This document shows, piece after piece, positions 55,200 to 63,809 of a DNA stretch of 64,000 nucleotides (the stretch's first letter is position 1; every line of letters starts with the position of its first letter). The stretch comes from Trichocoleus sp. FACHB-40. GTDB lineage: Bacteria; Cyanobacteriota; Cyanobacteriia; Cyanobacteriales; FACHB-T130. The translations under genes were made by a program, and so were the position numbers. Under the pieces are notes generated by a model. It was not told where the DNA came from. It did no database searches and saw nothing but the letters and a program-made list of their open reading frames with translations. The stretch is taken from positions 1-64,000 of the forward strand of contig NZ_JACJPF010000024.1 of assembly GCF_014695915.1 (NCBI RefSeq). Reading direction: 5' to 3'.

Positions 55200-55617
55200 A
55201 AGTGTTGCAACTATATTCCTTACAAGTAGTGCAGTCTAACTTACTATTGAGCCGCATATCACATTATGGGCTGTAATATGCTGCACCAGGGCGGTCTAAC
55301 TCTAGGAATTTAGGGTCAATGGCTGCATTGAAAGCGGGATAACTCCAATATGTAAATTTTTGAATCTATAGAATTTCAACCCATCAAAGAAAATCTCTTC
55401 TAGTTTGCCTACAATGGGTTACAGACGTATTTGCAAGTCCTTTCTTGCCCTTCGCTTCTATGATTTTTCCTCCCTGGTAAGCTTCTAGAACCCAATCCAA
55501 CCAGCGATTCGCCTTACAACTAAGGTGGAGAAGTTGTTCGTGGATTCCCCCTCCCCTCGCCAACGCCGTGAAGATGCTGCGCTGGTGTTCAAATTTTGAG
55601 GATGGGAGAATTTCACG
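55200..55617. other. spacer with no recognisable gene
   Basis: Contains the divergent promoters of the HPF1-like and MFS genes. No convincing frame, repeat or RNA is seen. Confidence 0.4.
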
Positions 55618-56796
55618 ATGTCATTGGATGGTAAAAACAAAACGACCAGGACTGTCATTCTATTAACGATGATCTTCCTGGTGATAGAATTATTAGACGA
55701 ACTGGTGGATGGAGTCCGGGGTGCTGCGTATCCATTGATTCGCAATGACCTGCATCTTTCCTATGTGCAAGTTGGACTGTTACTGACGATACCCAATACA
55801 ATCAGCAGCCTGATAGAGCCAATTCTGGGAATTTGGGCAGATATCGGTCAGCGACGGCAATTAATTTTGGGGGGAGGCGTTGGTTTTGCGATCGCATTAC
55901 TCCTCATTTCCCTCAGCTATAACTTTTCCTGGCTGTTAGCAGCCTTTGTGCTGTTTTATCCAGCATCCGGTGCCTTTGTCAGTCTTTCCCAGGCGACGCT
56001 GATGGACATGGAACCGACTCGCCACGAACAAAATATGGCACGCTGGGCATTGGCGGGTTCTGTCGGCAATGTCCTTGGGCCTTTGGCTTTAGCGGGTGCG
56101 ATCGCATTCCATCAAAGTTGGCGGAGTGTATTTTTAATATTGGTGGTACTAACGGTATTACTTGTAGGGATGTTGTGGAAGTATCCGTTTGCAACTCCAA
56201 CAACATCTTCTCAAGTTGATGAACGTGTACTTAGTTTCAAAGATGGCGTCTGTAATGCCATCAACGCATTAAAACGACGCAAGGTGCTACGTTGGCTAAC
56301 CTTGTTGCAATTTTGCGATTTGATGTTGGATGTTCTGCGTGGCTTTTTGGCACTGTATTTTGTTGATGTAGTGGGTGTAAACAACACTCAGGCAAGTTTT
56401 GCTCTCACGGTCTGGTTAGGGTTTGGCTTGCTAGGAGATTTTCTTCTCATTCCCTTACTAGAGCGGGTGCGAGGATTAGATTATTTGAGGATTAGCGCCA
56501 TCCTTGTTTTGTGTCTTTATCCAGCTTTTTTGGTTGTACCCAATATCAATATCAAGTTGGTCATTCTTGGCTTCCTGGGCCTCCTTAATTCGGGTTGGTA
56601 CTCAATTCTCCAAGGGCAATTGTACACAGCGATGCCGGGTCAGAGTGGTACCGTCATGACGCTGGATAACCTGGCGGGTTTCGTGGGTGGTTTAGCTCCG
56701 TTGGCGCTGGGTTTGGTTGCTCAACAGTATGGTTTGCAACCGACGATGTGGATGTTGCTTGCAGCACCCATCGCCTTACTGATTGGGCTTTTTTGA
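55618..56796 (+). CDS. MFS transporter
   Basis: 392 residues with twelve predicted membrane helices. PILGIWADIGQRRQLILGGG (about 63-82) is the loop 2-3 signature of the major facilitator superfamily. It is of the drug or metabolite exporter size; the substrate is unknown. Convergent with the MerR/TipAS gene, 65 bp apart. Confidence 0.9.
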   Translation: MSLDGKNKTTRTVILLTMIFLVIELLDELVDGVRGAAYPLIRNDLHLSYVQVGLLLTIPNTISSLIEPILGIWADIGQRRQLILGGGVGFAIALLLISLSYNFSWLLAAFVLFYPASGAFVSLSQATLMDMEPTRHEQNMARWALAGSVGNVLGPLALAGAIAFHQSWRSVFLILVVLTVLLVGMLWKYPFATPTTSSQVDERVLSFKDGVCNAINALKRRKVLRWLTLLQFCDLMLDVLRGFLALYFVDVVGVNNTQASFALTVWLGFGLLGDFLLIPLLERVRGLDYLRISAILVLCLYPAFLVVPNINIKLVILGFLGLLNSGWYSILQGQLYTAMPGQSGTVMTLDNLAGFVGGLAPLALGLVAQQYGLQPTMWMLLAAPIALLIGLF

Positions 56797-56861
56797 ATTC
56801 TTTACCACTGGCAGGCGTTGCATTCATTTCGCAGTCTTGCTAGTGGTAATTTGATATTCGG

Positions 56862-57602
56862 CTATTCGGGTTGCTTCAGGGCTGATCTTGCTTTGTTCAT
56901 ATATTCCATCAAAGCTGAATCCATCGCGCCTCGACTGACAACTTCGACGCCTTCTTGCTGATACATCTGGCTAAGCGATCGCTCAATTCCGGCATCGCCT
57001 CCGGTAAATTCTTGAATCAGTTCTTGTGAGCGTCGAGCTAATGCCTGCACTGCTTCACTGCTTGGGTCAATGCCGTTTTGCATTGCAGTTCGAGCTTGAT
57101 CGATCAATTCTTGCCATTGAGCTTCAACCTGCCGAATCCGTTCTTCACCCAGCATTTCCCGCCGTTCTTTGAGATAGTCTAGCTGTTCTGGGGTGTAGTA
57201 GTTTTCTACCATCATCGTGACCTCGATTAATTGAATAAATTCTTGGATAGAGATTGTTTCTGCGGATTGCAGATGAGCAGCGATCGCTTCCAGTCGCGCA
57301 TAAAGCTGCTGCTGTAACTCCATCTGCTCCTTCAACCGGGAGAGGTGCAGTTGCACCACATGCTGAGGCGAAAACTGACTTTGCTCCAGACACTCTCGGA
57401 TTTGTTCCAAGGAGAAGCCAATTTGCCGTAACGACACAATTTGCTGTAACCGGATGATGTCATCTTCGATATACAATCGGTAGCCTGTTTCCGTCCTTCG
57501 AGAAGGCGAGAGCAATCCAATCTCGTCGTAATAGTGCAATGTCCGAACGGAAACTCCTGTCTGTTTTGCCAGATCACCGACTTTCATTGCAACGGGTTGC
57601 AT
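56862..57602 (-). CDS. MerR-family regulator with TipAS domain
   Basis: 246 residues. MerR HTH: VGDLAKQTGVSVRTLHYYDE (about 7-26) and GLLSPSRRTETGYRLY. The C-terminal half has WQELIDQARTAMQNGIDPSS and FTGGDAGIERSL, as in TipAS multidrug-sensing domains. Such regulators bind many hydrophobic drugs and switch on resistance or transport genes. A textbook MerR operator lies upstream of its start; the neighbouring MFS gene is a possible second target but has no such site. Confidence 0.85.
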   Translation of the reverse strand: MQPVAMKVGDLAKQTGVSVRTLHYYDEIGLLSPSRRTETGYRLYIEDDIIRLQQIVSLRQIGFSLEQIRECLEQSQFSPQHVVQLHLSRLKEQMELQQQLYARLEAIAAHLQSAETISIQEFIQLIEVTMMVENYYTPEQLDYLKERREMLGEERIRQVEAQWQELIDQARTAMQNGIDPSSEAVQALARRSQELIQEFTGGDAGIERSLSQMYQQEGVEVVSRGAMDSALMEYMNKARSALKQPE

Positions 57603-57648
57603 TTCTTTCCTCCTTGCCGCTCCGAGACAATTCCAATTGATAAATTCA

Positions 57649-57679
57649 TGGTAAGAGCCTCACGTTGCGTGAGAGTCAA
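57649..57679 (-). promoter_or_regulatory. MerR-type promoter with long spacer
   Basis: On the minus strand, -35 TTGACT (57679-57674) and -10 TTACCA (57654-57649) are 19 bp apart. The spacer holds the 15-bp dyad CTCACGCAACGTGAG (57673-57659). A 19-20 bp spacer with a CTCACG dyad is the hallmark of promoters activated by MerR proteins, so the regulator controls itself. Confidence 0.75.
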
Positions 57680-58257
57680 GGGGAAAAGCAAACAAATTAG
57701 CTATTGCATTCGTTACCCTGAAGAATGTACAGTGCCTCTTTATTCGTTAAGATGCCAAATTAGTGTGATTGGGGGTGTGAAACTTGGCTTTTCTAGCGTT
57801 TAACTCCAAGTGAGTACAGGTAACTTACAAGCAGAGCATCAACCTAAATTGCTGTAAGCGTGCAGCGATCCGGCTTGCGTGATGACACGAACTTGTCCCG
57901 ATTTCATTTAATTCGGCACTGTACAGTCATGACTTATCTGCCGCTTCAAGATTATATTTTGCTCAACTATTACTAAGTTATAAATAAGTTTTGGATGTCA
58001 ACCCTACAAATGTTTTAACGCTACTCTTTTAGGCTTTTATTCCCCTTCATCTACCTAGCGAACTACTTTTTATCATGCTAGGTACTGAAAAGCCATAATA
58101 TAAATTTTAATTTTGGCAAAATATGCTTTAATTTGTAAAGGTTGCGCGAAACCGTTGCTCTATCAGTAGAACAAGCCTGGTAAGCTCATAGAGACAATGT
58201 TTAAGCTGCGGATCAAAAACCTGAAAGCGTTGTTAAAGGACAATTTTTTGACAAAAT
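57680..58257. other. long spacer upstream of a small membrane protein
   Basis: AT-rich, with no frame above 30 residues that I trust and no clear tRNA, riboswitch or repeat. It may hold a long leader of the 58258 gene. Confidence 0.35.
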
Positions 58258-58506
58258 ATGATGATGAAAGATAAACTCCTCAATTGGCTAAACCTGATTT
58301 TAGTAGCTGATGTATTCTTAGTATTCCTAAGCTTTGGATGGTTAGCGATCGCAGTCTTCGGTCACTCGGTCGGAGTTCCCCTTGGACTCGATTTATGGTA
58401 CAAGCTTTGGCAACCATTGTTTACCCCAGCGCTTGGCGTTCTCATGGGAGGAGCAATTCTCAGTGCGTTGGTTAGCCAAATTTCCAAGCGACTGAACTCC
58501 AACTGA
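58258..58506 (+). CDS. Small membrane protein
   Basis: 82 residues with two membrane helices (LNLILVADVFLVFLSFGWLA about 10-29 and FTPALGVLMGGAILSALVS about 55-73), joined by a loop with GVPLGLDLWYKLW. It looks conserved among cyanobacteria but I cannot name it. Orientation and function are unknown. Confidence 0.65.
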   Translation: MMMKDKLLNWLNLILVADVFLVFLSFGWLAIAVFGHSVGVPLGLDLWYKLWQPLFTPALGVLMGGAILSALVSQISKRLNSN

Positions 58507-58510
58507 AGAC

Positions 58511-58531
58511 GGGGAATGGGGAATGGGGAAT
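58511..58531. repeat. heptanucleotide tandem repeat
   Basis: Three copies of GGGGAAT in tandem, directly after the stop of the small membrane protein. Short tandem heptamers of this kind are common in cyanobacterial spacers. Confidence 0.85.
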
Positions 58532-58664
58532 AATTACCCATTATCAGATTAAAAAAATCACCCAATCGGGCGATCCTATCGTGCGAAGTCATCAAAAGGT
58601 CAGAGAAGCGAAGCTAGAGACAACAGAGGATTTACTTGTTTCTAGCCTCTAAAAGCCGCGAACT

Positions 58665-59132
58665 ATGAAACGCGCAATTCTAGCGATCGCAACCTTGCTT
58701 CTGACCTCCAGTATTATCGCACCAGTGCAGGCGCAAACAGTTGAAACCCAATCTTCCAGGGAAATTGCTGCTGGTTTAACTCTAGCGCGTGCCGAAAGCG
58801 TACTGCAAAAATATTTTCAAGCGATCGCACTCCGAAACTATCAAGAAGCTTACAATCTGCTTTCTCCCCGCTATCGGGCGCAGATATCCTACGAGCAGTT
58901 CGTGAAGATGTATCGAGACTACATCATCAAAGGTGTCAGTATCAAGTCTGTGCAGCTAATGCCGGAGTTCTCGGCTAACAACGGCCACAAATTTGCTGTG
59001 GAGTACAGCGCCTCCTATATCCAGCCAGTTTTCTCTGCCAGTGATCAGGAGTTGCCCGAAGTTTACACCTTAGTTGCCCCGAACAGTTCAATTGGTGAAT
59101 GGCTGATTGATGGTATTGGTACAGCCCCATAA
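58665..59132 (+). CDS. Secreted NTF2-like protein
   Basis: 155 residues. Signal peptide (AILAIATLLLTSSIIAPVQA, about 4-23). The mature part has YFQAIALRNYQEAYNLLSPR and YEQFVKMYRDY (about 49-87), the pattern of small NTF2/DUF4864-like domains, ending in EWLIDGIGTAP. Probably a periplasmic ligand-binding protein; no catalytic residues are evident. Confidence 0.65.
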   Translation: MKRAILAIATLLLTSSIIAPVQAQTVETQSSREIAAGLTLARAESVLQKYFQAIALRNYQEAYNLLSPRYRAQISYEQFVKMYRDYIIKGVSIKSVQLMPEFSANNGHKFAVEYSASYIQPVFSASDQELPEVYTLVAPNSSIGEWLIDGIGTAP

Positions 59133-59188
59133 TCGATTTTAAATAAACGTAGGCTGGTTTGAGGGGAGTATTACTTGCTATATAACAC

Positions 59189-59680
59189 TTAATACTCTTC
59201 ATCAATTTGCATTTCTAAAACCCCCAGTTCGGCACGTCGCTGACTCAGTTCAAATTCCAAAGATTGAATTATTCTCAACAATTCCTGGCGACGAATTTCT
59301 GCACTTGTTTCCTGTATTTGCATATAAGCTTCAATATCAGGCCACAACTGCACTGCCCAATCTTTAGTAGCTGTTTTCAGTTCCCTAAAAACTTTAACTT
59401 CGGCATTCGGCTCAAGTGCAAAAAGGGCATATAATTGCACCTGATTTCCCTGCTTGCGTCCCTTCTTTTCGCAGAACAGATAAAGTCCTGGTTGTTGATA
59501 AGTTACCAAGTCGATTTGACTTACAAACGACCCTTCAATGGAATAGCCATCAGTCCGCGTCTTATCAATACCATCAATAATTTTGCACCAATTACCTTGG
59601 CGTGGCTTTAGGGTACTTTCCCATAAACCGGGCGCATTAAGAAAAGCACTTCTTATGCTAACTAGAACAGCTTCACTCAT
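59189..59680 (-). CDS. Unknown protein with C-terminal coiled coil
   Basis: 163 residues. The N-terminal 105 residues form an alpha/beta domain (WCKIIDGIDKTRTDGYSIEG, LYLFCEKKGRK); the last 45 (RRQELLRIIQSLEFELSQRR) are a coiled coil ending in acidic residues. I do not recognise the family. Soluble and probably dimeric. Confidence 0.6.
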   Translation of the reverse strand: MSEAVLVSIRSAFLNAPGLWESTLKPRQGNWCKIIDGIDKTRTDGYSIEGSFVSQIDLVTYQQPGLYLFCEKKGRKQGNQVQLYALFALEPNAEVKVFRELKTATKDWAVQLWPDIEAYMQIQETSAEIRRQELLRIIQSLEFELSQRRAELGVLEMQIDEEY

Positions 59681-59693
59681 GGGGTTTGTATGT

Positions 59694-59765
59694 CAATACT
59701 TCTCGGTTAGAAAAAATTGTAGGTTGGACTCGTGTGCCAGCAAAACCCAACAAACCTAATATTAG
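59694..59765 (+). repeat. dispersed spacer repeat, left copy
   Basis: CAATACTTCTCGGTTAG, then AAATTGTAGGTTGG and further on AACCCAACAAACCTAATATT. The same words recur on both strands in 60638-60811, on the other side of the alpha/beta hydrolase gene. Confidence 0.8.
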
Positions 59766-59802
59766 TGTTGTGTTTCATTACCTCAATTCAACCTACTTGC
59801 TA

Positions 59803-60585
59803 TTAGTTGAGATTTTCAATTTTATCAATAAATTTGAGAATCATAGATGCAAATTTTTCGGGGAAAAAGAGTACCCATTCGTGATATACTTCATCCACGA
59901 CAATTAATTGCGAATCTTTGATATTTTGATAAAATTCGTGAGCAAATGAAACGGGAGTAAGCAAATCGTTCTTACCCCACAAAATTAGACAGGGTGATTC
60001 AATACTTGCCAACAGTGGTCTTAGGTCTTTTTCTATACCAATAAATCCCATATTTATAAGATTTTGAGTATTGGTAAAGCTGTTATAAAACAAGTTTTTA
60101 AAAACCTCAATCACAGGTTCAACCTTCATTTGCCACATTTGTGCAGGCATCTCAATTGCCCTTTTTGCAACAACTTCCAGCACGGAACCCAGAGGAATTC
60201 CCGTACTATCTGCTATTGTGAGACTGCGAACCATAGATGGCATTACGGCTGCCAATGCCATGCCTATTGCTCCGCCTTCGGAATGCCCAAGTACATGAAC
60301 CTTTTTCAGATTCAGCGCCATTAAAAAATCAATTAATACCCGCCCATAATCTGTGTAATCTTGGATAATTTCAGGCGCGGTTGATTGTCCTAAACCTGGT
60401 AGTATAGGCGCGATAACGTGATAACGCTCCGATAAAATATTTAAGCTGGCTTGATAAGGTTCAACTAATAAACCCCAGCCGTGGATAAATAGTATAGGAG
60501 ATAATCCTGATGCTACCCCTTTTTCAAAGTAGGTAATGCAACATTCCCCTAAATTAACTTGTTTTTCGATAAATTGTTGCTCCAT
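59803..60585 (-). CDS. Alpha/beta hydrolase
   Basis: 260 residues from MEQQFIEKQV (60585), chosen because upstream sequence is repeat-derived though open to 60726. HGWG (oxyanion region, about 31-34), VLGHSEGGAIG (nucleophile serine about 102) and a late HEWVLFFPE histidine (about 243) make the triad, with the acid in LWGKNDLLTPVS (about 215). Esterase- or lipase-like; the substrate is unknown. Confidence 0.85.
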   Translation of the reverse strand: MEQQFIEKQVNLGECCITYFEKGVASGLSPILFIHGWGLLVEPYQASLNILSERYHVIAPILPGLGQSTAPEIIQDYTDYGRVLIDFLMALNLKKVHVLGHSEGGAIGMALAAVMPSMVRSLTIADSTGIPLGSVLEVVAKRAIEMPAQMWQMKVEPVIEVFKNLFYNSFTNTQNLINMGFIGIEKDLRPLLASIESPCLILWGKNDLLTPVSFAHEFYQNIKDSQLIVVDEVYHEWVLFFPEKFASMILKFIDKIENLN

Positions 60586-60637
60586 TGAATTATCCTTTAA
60601 CTTGTTGAGATGATTTTTAGGTAAATAGGTCGAGAAG

Positions 60638-60811
60638 CAATACTTCTCGGATAAGCGACAATTTGAGATCAAGTAGGTTGGGCCTGTGGGATAGCGAAAC
60701 CCAACAAACCTAATATTATTTAGCATTGGGTAACTCTCACCTCAAACGCCACGCACCCCCGCGCACGGGGCTGGCTCCCCAACCTACAATTTTTCCTAAC
60801 CGAGAAGTATT
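60638..60811. repeat. dispersed spacer repeat, right cluster
   Basis: CAATACTTCTCGG (60638-60650), AACCCAACAAACCTAATATT (about 60699-60718) and, inverted, ACCTACAATTTTTCCTAACC with GAGAAGTATTG (60783-60811). The inverted part matches 59694-59731 almost exactly. Confidence 0.8.
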
Positions 60812-60910
60812 GGGTGAGAAGCAGATTTTATATAAGTTAACATAGTTGCCTAGATTTCTATTCTGTCTGAAGTTTGAATACCCAAGAATATGCAGTGTTC
60901 TCAATAAATG

Positions 60911-60989
60911 GAGGCACCTCTTTATCCTCATTCCCAGACCGCAGTCTGGGAATGAAAATAACATAACCATTTGTCGGGTGAGGTGCCTC
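60911..60989. repeat. compound hairpin with nested inverted repeats
   Basis: Outer arms GAGGCACCTC (60911-60920) and GAGGTGCCTC (60980-60989) are perfect complements, each itself nearly palindromic. Inside, CATTCCCAGAC (60929-60939) and GTCTGGGAATG (60944-60954) form an 11-bp perfect stem with loop CGCA. It lies 26 bp after the stop of the SLH-hydrolase gene and may end its transcript or be a small mobile unit. Confidence 0.75.
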
Positions 60990-61014
60990 AAACAAAGCTA
61001 TAAACTACAAGTTC

Positions 61015-63027
61015 TTAAGTGACGGAAACGAGAACCCCTCCACTTTCATTTGCCATTTTGTCCACTGCGCTTAAGGCATATTTTCCTGGTTCCAGAGTGG
61101 CAAATGTGGTTCCTGCTGGAAGGATTCTTTGTAGCGTCCAGGTAGAACCATTCTGTTTATAAAGTGTCCAAGAACGAATATCGGCATTGGCAGCATTCCA
61201 TGTTAGTTTGCCATCTTTCACCGCTACTCCGGCTGGGGGGGCTGGTGGTATTGTGTCTCGCCATGACATATTAGGAACGAGTGCTGGTTGGGTATAAGTT
61301 GAAGTTTTGAAGTTGTCGTAAATGCCCTGACGATTTTGGTTGAAAGCTTGCATACTGAAGAAGATATTCCCCAGTGACAAGTTATCACTCAAGTTGCGGG
61401 TAATTTGAACTTGCTTTTTAATCTCGTCAAGTGTCCAAGCTTTTCCGTCCAGCTGTCCTAAATTGTTACCTGCGTAAATGTGTCGGTCTTTGGGGTTGTT
61501 ATCAGTCCACCACTTGAGTAAGACGGGGTAACTCTGGGCGGTTTGGTCGGTGCGCCAGTAGAGTTGTGGGGCTAGATAATCTATCCAACCTTGTTCTAGC
61601 CATTTTTTTGAGTCGGCATAAAGTACGCTGTAGGCATCTAGTCCTCTAATCTGCGGCGGTTGTCCGGGGCGATAAATACCAAAGGGACTAATACCAAATT
61701 TGACGTGGGATTTTGCTGCTTTAATGCCTGTGGAGAGGCGTTGAACCATTTGATTGACATTTTCTCGCCGCCAGTCGCCCAAGGATAGTTTTCCGCCACT
61801 CGCCTGATATGCGGCGTAGGTTTTGTTGTCGGGGAAGGATTTGCCTTCGATGGGATAGGGATAGAAGTAGTCATCTAAATGGACGCCATCTATGTCGTAG
61901 CGACGCACTACGTCGAGAATTACGTTGTATGCTCTGTCTTGAACTACTTTTAATCCGGGGTCCATCCACAGCTGATTTCCCCAGGGGTAAACGGCTTCGG
62001 GATTGGTGACAGAGATGTGAGGGCGGACGTTTGGCGGTAGCTTGGCGCTAACTTTGGCGCGGTAGGGGTTGAACCAAGCATGAAGTTCAATGTTGCGCTG
62101 GTGGCTTTGGGCGATCGCATACTCCAGAGGATCGTAAAATGGGTTTGGTGCCTTTCCCGGCGCTCCTGAGAGCCAATAGCTCCAAGGCTCTAATTGCGAA
62201 GCATAAAAGGCATCCCCTTCCGGTCGTACTTGCAAGATTAAAGCATTCAGCTTCATTGCTTGCATCCGGTCTAGAATTGCTCTTAATTCGGCTTTCTGTT
62301 GTTCAACGGGCAATCCCGGTTTGGAGGGCCAGTCACTGTTCCAGACTGTTGTTACCCACGCACCCCGAAATTCTCGCTGATGACTAACTTTAACTGTTTG
62401 CGGTAAAGTTCCCGGTCTTGGGGGAACGACGATATGGGGAGATGCAATTGCCGGAGCTTCATCTTGATACACTAAAGCTTGATAGATAAAAGCTGCAACA
62501 TCAGCGCGAGTTGCTGCACCATTGGGATTTAGTAATTTTATATTCGGGTAGTTAACTACCATTCCCGCACTGGTAGCTACGGCTATATCATCTGTTGCAT
62601 AGTTCGGAATTTGAGCAGCGTCTAAATATATTTGTGACAGTGATGTTTGGAGGTGAGGCTTTATATTGGCGGCAACTTCTAAGCCACTGGCTAGGGAAAC
62701 TAAAACTTCTAGCTTGGAGATTCTGTTTGTCGGACGAAAGGTATTATTAGGAAAACCGCTGATAAATCCTCTTTCGTAAGCATTTACAATTGCCGCCCCT
62801 GCCCAGTAGCCAGAGGGAACATCGGCAAAGCGGACATATTTTCGCTTTACAGGTCTTACAAAGGCCTTGCTAATGGTAGTAGCAAATTCAGCGCGGGTCA
62901 TTGATTGATTAGGGCGAAAAGTGCCATTGGGAAACCCGCTAATGATGCTACGTCTGGCGAGGGCTTCGATGAATAAACGCGCCCAATGATCTTGAATATC
63001 AGAGAATTGAGGAGGAGATGTAACCAT
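61015..63027 (-). CDS. SLH-anchored family 10-like glycoside hydrolase
   Basis: 670 residues. Three SLH repeats (about 8-185) with GFPNGTFRPN and GFPNNTFRPT turns; then a GHL10/DUF187 barrel from EFRGAWVTTVWNSDW (about 213) with ILQVRPEGDAFY, HAWFNPYRAKV and GVHLDDYFYPYP; a C-terminal beta domain (about 580-670) of fibronectin type. No signal peptide is seen at MVTSPPQFSDI, so either export uses another route or the true start lies upstream. It is expected to trim wall or surface polysaccharide. Confidence 0.85.
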   Translation of the reverse strand: MVTSPPQFSDIQDHWARLFIEALARRSIISGFPNGTFRPNQSMTRAEFATTISKAFVRPVKRKYVRFADVPSGYWAGAAIVNAYERGFISGFPNNTFRPTNRISKLEVLVSLASGLEVAANIKPHLQTSLSQIYLDAAQIPNYATDDIAVATSAGMVVNYPNIKLLNPNGAATRADVAAFIYQALVYQDEAPAIASPHIVVPPRPGTLPQTVKVSHQREFRGAWVTTVWNSDWPSKPGLPVEQQKAELRAILDRMQAMKLNALILQVRPEGDAFYASQLEPWSYWLSGAPGKAPNPFYDPLEYAIAQSHQRNIELHAWFNPYRAKVSAKLPPNVRPHISVTNPEAVYPWGNQLWMDPGLKVVQDRAYNVILDVVRRYDIDGVHLDDYFYPYPIEGKSFPDNKTYAAYQASGGKLSLGDWRRENVNQMVQRLSTGIKAAKSHVKFGISPFGIYRPGQPPQIRGLDAYSVLYADSKKWLEQGWIDYLAPQLYWRTDQTAQSYPVLLKWWTDNNPKDRHIYAGNNLGQLDGKAWTLDEIKKQVQITRNLSDNLSLGNIFFSMQAFNQNRQGIYDNFKTSTYTQPALVPNMSWRDTIPPAPPAGVAVKDGKLTWNAANADIRSWTLYKQNGSTWTLQRILPAGTTFATLEPGKYALSAVDKMANESGGVLVSVT

Positions 63028-63085
63028 AGTTTTTGCTAATTGCTAATGGCTAATTGCTAATTGTTTAAGATTTCTTAGCTGTTAG

Positions 63086-63625
63086 CTAGTTCAAAATTTG
63101 TTGCAATTCTTCGGAGATAACTTGCCGTTGTTCGGCATCATAACCCCATTTTGCTAAAAAAGGTTTGTATTCGCCTTCGCCAGTGATGGCACTTTCGAGC
63201 AAGCTTTGAGCCTGTTGGTACACTTGGGGAAGTTTAACCAGTTCTATGATACGGGCAGTACGCGATCGCACTCTATCGGAACCCTCAGCCATCTGGTGAT
63301 TATCATTGCGACGATGGGTAATTGCCATCGTCGCAGACATTGCCAGATTTTTCACTAATAATTCGGAAACTGTGTCTGGATTTGATTGCAATGCCTGCAC
63401 GACTTCCTGACTGGGATTGTCTGCAATTGTGCTTTCTGATGTTAGATAGTTGACAAAAAAGCCTCTGGCACCATTTTTAGTTTTCACTAATTCTGAGATT
63501 GCGGCGGCGATCGCGTCTGGCGATAATTCACCCGCTTGCATCCTATCGAGAATTGATTGGGTGAGGGCGATCGCTTCCTCAAATGTGACTGTTTCTGGAA
63601 CTGTAAACGCAAATTCGCTCATCAT
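63086..63625 (-). CDS. Conserved protein of unknown function
   Basis: 179 residues from MMSEFAFTVPE (63625); the frame extends to 63661 but the added residues are unlikely. Almost wholly helical with two similar-length halves (EEAIALTQSILDRMQAGELS, QVYQQAQSLLESAITGEGEY). Likely cyanobacterial; no function is assigned. Upstream of and on the same strand as the SLH-hydrolase gene. Confidence 0.6.
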   Translation of the reverse strand: MMSEFAFTVPETVTFEEAIALTQSILDRMQAGELSPDAIAAAISELVKTKNGARGFFVNYLTSESTIADNPSQEVVQALQSNPDTVSELLVKNLAMSATMAITHRRNDNHQMAEGSDRVRSRTARIIELVKLPQVYQQAQSLLESAITGEGEYKPFLAKWGYDAEQRQVISEELQQILN

Positions 63626-63767
63626 CGTGCCTGAAACTCTTTCTCCTGCGATGATAGCCAATTTCGGGTAGTGCTAGAGTACCCATTCAGTAATTCTCAA
63701 AGAACTGCTCCCCAACCGGGTTGGTTCAGGGTGGTTTCATACAACCCTTAGAAAATATCGAAAATTG

Positions 63768-63809
63768 TGACATTTTGTAGGGGCATGGCAATGCCCCTAC
63801 AAAATGTCA
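63768..63809. repeat. 19-bp perfect hairpin (dispersed type)
   Basis: Arms 63768-63786 and 63791-63809 (containing TTTTGTAGGGGCAT and ATGCCCCTACAAAA) are perfect complements with loop GGCA. This sequence is a common dispersed hairpin of cyanobacterial spacers. Confidence 0.85.

Noticed and set aside
60911-60989. classic rho-independent terminator
   Set aside because: The stem is strong but no run of T follows in either direction, so it is listed as a structural repeat instead.
60737-60991. 84-residue frame upstream of the hydrolase
   Set aside because: It is made of dispersed repeat and hairpin sequence and has no protein-like pattern.
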